From contig CANQXN010000089.1 in NCBI GenBank assembly GCA_947627815.1, positions 1-7,037 of the forward strand: a stretch of 7,037 bases of DNA, written 5' to 3'. The translations under genes and the position numbers were made by a program. Numbering within the stretch: the stretch's first letter is position 1; the number at the start of each line of letters is the position of its first letter. This stretch comes from an uncultured Clostridia bacterium. GTDB taxonomy: Bacteria > Bacillota > Clostridia > Oscillospirales > CAG-272. Below the pieces are notes generated by a model. It saw nothing but the letters and a program-made list of their open reading frames with translations, made no database searches and had not been told where the DNA came from. Shown here piece after piece: positions 1 to 5,239 of the stretch.

Positions 1-1004
1 GCCGCGAGCGCCTCGTTTTTCTGTTCAATCCCTTTTTCCGAGCGTACTCTGTCGGCGAGGCACTGTTCGATCTTCTGCTCTTCCAGCCGGCGTTCGGTGT
101 TGGCATTGCTTCGCTCTTCGCGCAGGGCGGTGAGCCGGGCGGTGTTTTCGCGGCTCTTGCGGATGGCTTCTTCCTGACGGGCAAACAACGCCGACTGCTG
201 ATTTTTCAGTCCGTTTAAGGCGTCGTCCGCCAGTTCCAATGTGTGCTGCGCCATCAAAAAGGTGCGTTCAAAATCCTCGGTCATGGCGGCGATGTTGCCG
301 ATATCATAGACGGCAAGCGCCACATCCAGCGCTTTTTTGCGCTCATAGAGATCGAGGTAGGCGCGCGCCTTGGCCGCTTCTTTTTCCAAGGGGCCGACCC
401 GCTCTTCCAATACGGTGAAAATGTCGTTGATCCGTACCAGATTGGCCTCTAAATCGGCCAGATGCCGTTCCGCTTCCTGCTTTTTGTAACGGGTCTTGGA
501 GATGCCGGCGGCTTCTTCAAAAATGTAACGCCTGTCCTCGGAGCGCTGGGAAATGATTTCCGAGATCCGGCCTTGACCCACGATGGAATATCCTGTTTTT
601 CCGATGCCGGTATTCATAAAAAGCTCCACAATATCGCTTCGCCGCGCGGGCTTGCCGTTGATCATGTATTCCGACTCGCCGGTGCGGAAGTAGCGGCGGG
701 TCACGGTGATCTCGGTGTAATCGGAGGGAATACGGAGGTCGCCGGTGTTGTCAATGGTCAGCGAAACCTCGGCAAAGCCCATGGCGCTGCGTTTGTCGGT
801 ACCGCCGAAAATGACATCTTCCAGCTTGACGCCGCGGATATTTTTAGCGGAAAGCTCGCCAAGGACCCATTTCACGGCATCTGAAATGTTGCTTTTTCCG
901 CTGCCGTTGGGTCCGACAATGACCGTCATGCCGGCGTCAAAGGTGATTTTGGTGCGTTCCGGAAACGATTTGAATCCGTGAAGCTCCAGGGAGAGAAGGC
1001 GCAT
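1..1004 (-). CDS. smc: Chromosome segregation ATPase Smc, N-terminal part
   Basis: Core subunit of the bacterial SMC-ScpA-ScpB condensin, which extrudes DNA loops and organises newly replicated origins. The first 334 codons are visible; the gene runs off the left edge, and bacterial Smc is usually about 1150-1200 residues. The N-terminal ATPase half-head starts MRLLSLELHGFKSF, with Walker A GPNGSGKSN at 31-39 (Lys37), Arg57 in the IRG segment, DVIFGG at 63-68, and the Q-loop GQGRI at 144-148. FEEAAGI at 162-168 leads into the coiled coil. From about 171 the sequence is charged and heptad-like (for example the stretch around residues 286-330), as expected for the arm. Leu51 sits in WVLGELSAK where many bacterial Smc proteins have Gln. 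The Walker B and signature motifs lie in the missing C-terminal half. It has its own strong ribosome binding site and directly follows the radical SAM gene; ftsY often comes next in relatives. Confidence 0.96.
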   Translation of the reverse strand, partial: MRLLSLELHGFKSFPERTKITFDAGMTVIVGPNGSGKSNISDAVKWVLGELSAKNIRGVKLEDVIFGGTDKRSAMGFAEVSLTIDNTGDLRIPSDYTEITVTRRYFRTGESEYMINGKPARRSDIVELFMNTGIGKTGYSIVGQGRISEIISQRSEDRRYIFEEAAGISKTRYKKQEAERHLADLEANLVRINDIFTVLEERVGPLEKEAAKARAYLDLYERKKALDVALAVYDIGNIAAMTEDFERTFLMAQHTLELADDALNGLKNQQSALFARQEEAIRKSRENTARLTALREERSNANTERRLEEQKIEQCLADRVRSEKGIEQKNEALA

Positions 1005-1006
1005 GA

Positions 1007-2023
1007 TCAGTTCTCCTTTGTGATGAAAATAAGCTGTCGGGGCGCCGCCCGTTCCGATTCCCCGAAGGTGAGAGCAACCCCGGGGAAGGCGGCTTCTAAA
1101 CGGCGCAGATTTCTTTTTTTCTGTCCGATCACCTGGGAAAGCGTGCCGGGCGCGGACAGGATGCTGACTTTGTCGGGCTTGTTTGTTAAGCCGGAGAGCC
1201 AGCCGGCAATCTTGCGGTAATAAAATTCGTTCAGCACCAGTTCGCCAAGCGCCGGGTGATAAGGTCCCGCCACCTGTTCGGTATGTCGCAGGCCGTCGCT
1301 TTCGCACAGCCCGATACGGATGACAGGGCGCATCGCTTCGGCAAAGATCTCATACGGGGGCAGGGTGCGCGCCACGGCTTCGGTCACGGTCAAGGGACGG
1401 TAGCGTCCTTCTTTGACCGCGTCAAAAAGCGCGGTGTCGGGAAAGACCAAAAGCGGATAAATGCGGGCGGCGTCCACGCCGTAGGCCACAAGATCCCGGG
1501 CGGTTTTTTCTTCCGCTGCCGGTGTGCTTTCGGGCAGACCGATCATCATTTGTCCGACAAGCTCAAAGCCGAAGGCTTTGACCCTGCGGCAGGCTTCGGC
1601 GGAAGTGGCGGCGTCATGCCCGCGCAAGGCCGCGTTCAGCACGCGGTCGTCGGTGGACTGAATGCCGAGTTCCACCGTTTTGACGGGATAATGGCGGAGA
1701 ATCGTCAGCACCTCTTCCCCCACGGCGTCCGGCCGGGTGGAGAGGCGAATGCCGGCGGCGCGTCCTTCTGCCACATAGGCGGCGGCGCGCTCGAGAAGCG
1801 TTATCATTAAGGAGCGGGGAATGGCGGTAAAGCTGCCGCCGAAAAAGGCGATTTCGCGTTCTTTGCCGGCTTTTCCGACAGCCGCCATGGCGGTGTCAAG
1901 CGCGGCGGGATCAAATCCCGCTTGTCCTGTGATGCTCTTCTGATCGCAGAAGATACAGGCGTGCGGACAGCCTAACTGAGGCACAAAAACCGGAATGTTG
2001 GCGTGTCTTGCGGCGCTCGGCAT
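1007..2023 (-). CDS. Elp3-like radical SAM protein of unknown function
   Basis: 338-residue radical SAM enzyme. The CPHACIFC motif at 19-26 supplies Cys19, Cys23 and Cys26 for a 4Fe-4S cluster that cleaves S-adenosylmethionine. Further family features are FFGGSFTAIP at 60-69 (the GGS-like SAM-binding segment), LSTRPDAV at 94-101, VELGIQSTDDRVL at 117-129 and GLPEST at 162-167. The core resembles the radical SAM part of Elp3 (COG1243 group). The C-terminal part, with GPYHPALGELV at 253-263, shows no recognisable acetyl-CoA-binding GNAT domain, and the protein is far shorter than true Elp3 (over 500 residues). The substrate is unknown; tRNA or another RNA would be a guess from Elp3. Its ATG shares one base with the rnc stop (TAATG) and it has only a weak ribosome binding site, so translation is probably coupled to rnc. 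It ends 2 nt before smc. This position between rnc and smc recurs in clostridial and related genomes. Confidence 0.9.
   Translation of the reverse strand: MPSAARHANIPVFVPQLGCPHACIFCDQKSITGQAGFDPAALDTAMAAVGKAGKEREIAFFGGSFTAIPRSLMITLLERAAAYVAEGRAAGIRLSTRPDAVGEEVLTILRHYPVKTVELGIQSTDDRVLNAALRGHDAATSAEACRRVKAFGFELVGQMMIGLPESTPAAEEKTARDLVAYGVDAARIYPLLVFPDTALFDAVKEGRYRPLTVTEAVARTLPPYEIFAEAMRPVIRIGLCESDGLRHTEQVAGPYHPALGELVLNEFYYRKIAGWLSGLTNKPDKVSILSAPGTLSQVIGQKKRNLRRLEAAFPGVALTFGESERAAPRQLIFITKEN
1011..1019 (-). promoter_or_regulatory. Ribosome binding site for smc
   Basis: AAAGGAGAA on the minus strand, its GGAG core 8 nt before the smc ATG at 1004. It lies inside the last codons of the radical SAM gene, whose TGA is separated from the smc ATG by only 2 nt. 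Confidence 0.8.
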
Positions 2024-2739
2024 TATTCACCGTCGGCACCGAAATAGCGCAGCGCTTCCCGCGCGGCGTTCTGCTCGGCTTCCCGCTTGCTGAACCCTTT
2101 GCCGCGACCGATGATGTTGGAGTTCAGTCTGGCTTCCACTTCAAAGACCCGTTTGTGCGCGGGGCCTGTCTCGCTGATCAGCATATAATCTAAAATTTCG
2201 CTGCTTTCCTGCTGTACAATCTGCTGGAGCATGGTTTTGTAGTCGGTGGTGTGATGGGAAGCGAGCGTTTCGTTGATCTGTTCAACCGCCATGGGGAGGA
2301 GAAAGGCTTTGACCGGCTGAATGCCGCCGTCGAGAAAGAGGGCGGCGAGGAGCGCCTCAAAGGCATCCGACAGAATGGAATCGCGTTCATTGCCCTTGTT
2401 CTGCCGCTCTCCGTGTCCTAAGAGCAGATGATCGCCTAATGATATTTTACGGGCAAACTGCGCCAGCGTTTTTTCACAGACCGTCTGCGCGCGAATTTTG
2501 GAGAGATCCCCTTCCGGCAGGTCGGGAAATTCTTCATAAAGGTAGCGGCTGACGACCAAAGACAGGACGGAATCGCCCAAAAATTCCAGCCGTTCGTTGC
2601 TGGGGGTCTTTTCGCCCTTGGAGGTGGCCTCGTTGGCGTAAGAAGAATGTGTCAACGCATTGCGGAGGATATCGGGGTTCTGAAAGACATATCCGATGGT
2701 CCGCTCTAATTCGGTGAGGGTTTCTTCATTTCTTTCCAT
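2023..2739 (-). CDS. rnc: Ribonuclease III
   Basis: Endonuclease that cuts double-stranded RNA, needed for processing the rRNA precursor and for turnover of some mRNAs and antisense duplexes; it acts as a homodimer in the cytosol. 238 residues from the ATG at 2739. The catalytic domain holds NERLEFLGDSVL at 48-59 with acidic residues Glu49, Glu52 and Asp56, and SDAFEALLAALFLDGG at 124-139 with Asp125 and Glu128. These match the metal-binding set Glu38, Glu41, Asp45, Asp114 and Glu117 of the E. coli enzyme. A double-stranded RNA binding domain follows from about 165 (DYKTMLQQIVQ, GPAHKRVFEVEA, GRGKGFSKREAEQNAA). The start is not certain: the frame extends to a GTG at 2772 (249 residues), but that codon has no ribosome binding site. 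The ATG has AAAGGA (2753-2758) at a long 13-nt spacing with an A-rich leader. The stop overlaps the next gene by one base. Confidence 0.95.
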   Translation of the reverse strand: MERNEETLTELERTIGYVFQNPDILRNALTHSSYANEATSKGEKTPSNERLEFLGDSVLSLVVSRYLYEEFPDLPEGDLSKIRAQTVCEKTLAQFARKISLGDHLLLGHGERQNKGNERDSILSDAFEALLAALFLDGGIQPVKAFLLPMAVEQINETLASHHTTDYKTMLQQIVQQESSEILDYMLISETGPAHKRVFEVEARLNSNIIGRGKGFSKREAEQNAAREALRYFGADGE

Positions 2740-2775
2740 TTGCTTTTTTTGTTCCTTTATCAAAGTTTGCACCCG

Positions 2776-2807
2776 GGCGGGCAGAGGACAAGAGAAGGCC
2801 TGCCGCC
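2776..2807 (-). other. Imperfect hairpin in the plsX-rnc gap
   Basis: Just after the plsX stop, GGCGGCAG (2800-2807) can pair with CTGCCCGCC (2776-2784), leaving one bulged C and a 15-nt pyrimidine-rich loop. No U-run follows, so it is not a convincing intrinsic terminator, and an 8-bp stem is short for an RNase III target. It may affect rnc message stability or translation, or it may be chance in GC-rich DNA. Confidence 0.3.
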
Positions 2808-2808
2808 T

Positions 2809-3855
2809 TTATCCCCTGTCGGCTTTTCCCGCCTCTTTTGCCATCTCCGCCGCGCGGGCGAGATCGTCCTCCGCGGCCGCTATCGCCTGTTCAATGTCGC
2901 CTACGATGTCGGTTTTGACATAAGAAACGGCCTGTCGCACGGCGTGGAAAAAGGCGTTGGCGTCAGAGGAGCCGTGGGCTTTGATCACGGGATGAGCGAT
3001 CCCCAAAAAGGGCGCGCCGCCGTATTCGGAAGCATCGAAGCGTTTGCGCAGGGCGTAAAGCTGTTTTTTCATGAGAAGCCCGCCCAAGTTGGAAGAGAAG
3101 GAGGCGCCGATGGCGGCTTTGACCTGCCTCATGACGAACCCGGCGGTGCCTTCCAGCGTTTTGAGAGCGACATTGCCGGTAAATCCGTCGCAGACCAGCA
3201 CATCGCAGACATTGTAAGGGATGTCTTTGCCTTCCACATTGCCGATAAACTGAATGCCCGGTAGGGTCGTGAGCAAGCGATGGGCGTTGACATAGAGCGG
3301 CGTTCCTTTGTGGTCTTCGGCGCCGTTGTTGAGCAGTCCCACCCGAGGCGAATCAATGCTGTGGATCTTTTTCATGTAACAGCTACCCATCAGGGCAAAC
3401 TGGAGAAGAAACTCTTCCGTCACCTGTATGTTGGCGCCCGAGTCGATGAGAAGGACGGGTTTCGTCCCCGGCAAAAGGGCGGCCAGCGCCGAGCGGCGCA
3501 CGCCCTTGATCCGCCGGAGGTAAAGCGTGGAGCCGACATGCATGGCGCCGGTGTTGCCCGCGCCCACAAAAGCGTCGCCCGCGCCCTCTTTCAACAGGCG
3601 AAAACAGGTGCGCATCGAGGAATCGGGACGCTCTCTGATGGACATGGGCGCGTCCTCCATCGAGATGACATCGGGGGCGTGGCAGATCTCGGTGTCTTTG
3701 TCTGAAAGCCCCTGTTTTCGGATGCTCTCTTGGATCACGGCCTCGTCGCCGACCAAAATCAGCTGCAGGGAAAAAGCGTCTCTTGCGGATATGGCGCCCC
3801 TGATCAGTTCGTCGGGGCCTTTATCGCTGCCCATCGCGTCAATTATGATTTTCAT
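2809..3855 (-). CDS. plsX: Phosphate acyltransferase PlsX
   Basis: Converts acyl-ACP and phosphate to acyl-phosphate, the donor used by PlsY to acylate glycerol-3-phosphate in the first step of phospholipid synthesis. It is a peripheral membrane enzyme. The 348 residues fit the family (about 330-350). The start matches the typical N-terminus (MKIIIDAMGSD), with Ser10 where most relatives that I recall have Gly. Other signatures are the DSSMRTCFRLLKEG segment at 78-91, VGAGNTGAM at 97-105, IDSGAN at 137-142, GLLNNGAEDHKGTPL at 173-187, and IGNVEGKDIP with CDGFTGNVALKTLEG at 204-236. The last approximately 25 residues are an alanine- and charge-rich helix. In many Firmicutes plsX is followed by fab genes or acpP; here rnc comes next with no acpP between. 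Ends in TAA, 69 nt before the preferred rnc start. Confidence 0.96.
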   Translation of the reverse strand: MKIIIDAMGSDKGPDELIRGAISARDAFSLQLILVGDEAVIQESIRKQGLSDKDTEICHAPDVISMEDAPMSIRERPDSSMRTCFRLLKEGAGDAFVGAGNTGAMHVGSTLYLRRIKGVRRSALAALLPGTKPVLLIDSGANIQVTEEFLLQFALMGSCYMKKIHSIDSPRVGLLNNGAEDHKGTPLYVNAHRLLTTLPGIQFIGNVEGKDIPYNVCDVLVCDGFTGNVALKTLEGTAGFVMRQVKAAIGASFSSNLGGLLMKKQLYALRKRFDASEYGGAPFLGIAHPVIKAHGSSDANAFFHAVRQAVSYVKTDIVGDIEQAIAAAEDDLARAAEMAKEAGKADRG

Positions 3856-3863
3856 AGCATAAG

Positions 3864-3870
3864 CCTTTCC
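3864..3870 (-). promoter_or_regulatory. Ribosome binding site deciding the plsX start
   Basis: GGAAAGG on the minus strand, 8 nt before the ATG at 3855, in the 19-nt gap after trmFO. It fixes the ATG at 3855 rather than the in-frame upstream start at 3939, which would add 28 unconserved residues inside trmFO. A small GC-only 4-bp hairpin (3870-3881), spanning the trmFO stop, touches the first base of this site. Confidence 0.75.
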
Positions 3871-3874
3871 GGGA

Positions 3875-5239
3875 TCACCCGAGAGTTGATTCGGCGGCGC
3901 CAATTTCGTCCGCCAGCGACCGAATGATGGCGAGCGCACGAGCCGACAGCGCCTCGTTGCGGGGAATTTTGCCGCCTTTGACCCGGTAGCCTAACGGAGC
4001 GATGATGCCGAAATTGACATTCATCGGCTGAAAATTGCCGGTGGCGGAGGAAATGTAATGCGCCAAAGCGCCGATGGCGGTGGTATCGGGGAAATCGATG
4101 AGCGGCTTTCCTTGCGCCAAAAGCGCGGCATTGACGCCGGCGACAAAGCCCGAGGAGGCCGATTCGATATAGCCTTCCACGCCGGTCATTTGTCCGGCGA
4201 AAAAGAGGCGGGGGTCGCCGCGCAGGGCGTAATGGGCATCGAGCAGGGCGGGGGAATTTAAAAAGGTGTTGCGGTGCATGACGCCGTAACGGAGAAACTC
4301 GGCGTTCTGGAGGCCGGGGATCATGCGGAAAACCTGACGCTGCGCTTCAAAGGTCAGATGCGTCTGAAAGCCCACCAGATTGTACATGGTGGCGCTGTTG
4401 TTCTCCCGGCGGAGCTGTACGACAGCGTAGGCGTCGCGGCCGGTTTGCGGCAGGGGCAGTCCCACCGGTTTCATCGGACCGAAGAGCAGCGTTTCGGGGC
4501 CGCGCGCGGCCATGACTTCCACCGGCATACACCCTTCAAATACCGTGAGCGCCTCGCTTTCCTCCGGCGTGTCAAAATCGTGGAGCTTGGCCATGGGCGC
4601 ATGGATCAGCGCCTCGTAAAAGGCCTCGTATTCTTCCTTGGTCATAGGGCAGTTGAGGTAGCAGGCAGGATCTCCCTTGCCGTACCGAGATGCCTCGAAA
4701 GCGATCGAACGGTCGATGGTCGCGGCATCCACGATCGGCGCGGCGGCATCGAAAAAGTGGAGGCCTTCCATCCCCAGCCGCCGGGTGAGAGAAGCGGAAA
4801 GCGCGTCGGAGGTCAAAGGCCCCGTCGCGATGACCGTGACCGTTTCGGGCGGGAGGGGGAGTTCTGTGATCTCTTCTTCCACAACGGTGATGTCGGGATG
4901 ATTTCTGATTTTTTCGGTGACATACGCCGAAAAGAGCTTGCGGTCGACGGCCAGCGCCGCGCCGGCGGGGACTTCACAGCGGTAAGCCGCTTCCATGATC
5001 AGCGAAGAGAGCAGGGAAAGCTCCTCTTTTAACAGGCCGACCGCGTTGGAAAGCTGGCGGGAACGGAAGGAATTGGAGCAGACAAGCTCGCAGAAATCGG
5101 GGTTGGTGTGGGCGGGGGTGAATTTGCGCGGCTTCATTTCAAAAAGCGTTACAGAAGCCCCTAAGCGGGCGGCGGCATAGGCCGCTTCGCAGCCGGCCAG
5201 ACCGGCGCCTACCACATGAACGGTGGGTTTGGTGTTCAA
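3875..5239 (-). CDS. trmFO: tRNA (uracil-5-)-methyltransferase, folate/FAD-dependent
   Basis: Makes 5-methyluridine at position 54 in the T-loop of tRNAs, using methylene-tetrahydrofolate as carbon donor and reduced FAD rather than S-adenosylmethionine. It is a cytosolic flavoprotein formerly called Gid. The 454 residues are close to the usual length of about 435-460. An N-terminal dinucleotide-binding motif GAGLAGCE lies at 11-18, followed by an acidic end of the second strand (LFEMKP). CELVCSNSFRS at 50-60 holds Cys54 and FEGCMPVE at 235-241 holds Cys237, matching the two catalytic cysteines known in the Bacillus enzyme (Cys53 and Cys226). FAGQMTGVEGYIES at 347-360 and NFQPMNVNFGI at 402-412 are family signatures. 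The start is TTG, chosen for its strong ribosome binding site; the TTGA overlap with the topA stop suggests translational coupling. A topA-trmFO pair is common in Firmicutes. Ends with TGA. Confidence 0.96.
   Translation of the reverse strand: MNTKPTVHVVGAGLAGCEAAYAAARLGASVTLFEMKPRKFTPAHTNPDFCELVCSNSFRSRQLSNAVGLLKEELSLLSSLIMEAAYRCEVPAGAALAVDRKLFSAYVTEKIRNHPDITVVEEEITELPLPPETVTVIATGPLTSDALSASLTRRLGMEGLHFFDAAAPIVDAATIDRSIAFEASRYGKGDPACYLNCPMTKEEYEAFYEALIHAPMAKLHDFDTPEESEALTVFEGCMPVEVMAARGPETLLFGPMKPVGLPLPQTGRDAYAVVQLRRENNSATMYNLVGFQTHLTFEAQRQVFRMIPGLQNAEFLRYGVMHRNTFLNSPALLDAHYALRGDPRLFFAGQMTGVEGYIESASSGFVAGVNAALLAQGKPLIDFPDTTAIGALAHYISSATGNFQPMNVNFGIIAPLGYRVKGGKIPRNEALSARALAIIRSLADEIGAAESTLG

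Noticed and set aside
2740..2752. A AAA AAG slippery heptamer before the rnc ATG, like the dnaX frameshift signal
   Set aside because: It is upstream of the preferred start, and a -1 shift would meet a stop within a few codons. The SD-like AAAGGA is too close to act as a frameshift stimulator, so it is best read as an A-rich leader.
3870..3881. 4-bp CGGG/CCCG hairpin across the trmFO stop codon
   Set aside because: Too short and without a U-run for a terminator; such stems are frequent by chance in GC-rich sequence.
3856..3939. Longer plsX start inside trmFO
   Set aside because: It would add 28 residues with no family similarity, overlapping trmFO, whereas the ATG at 3855 has a good ribosome binding site and begins exactly at the conserved PlsX N-terminus.
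4274..5032. A 252-codon open frame on the plus strand, opposite trmFO
   Set aside because: It lies entirely antisense to trmFO, shows no recognisable motif, and is expected from the high GC at third codon positions. The same applies to the other plus-strand frames.
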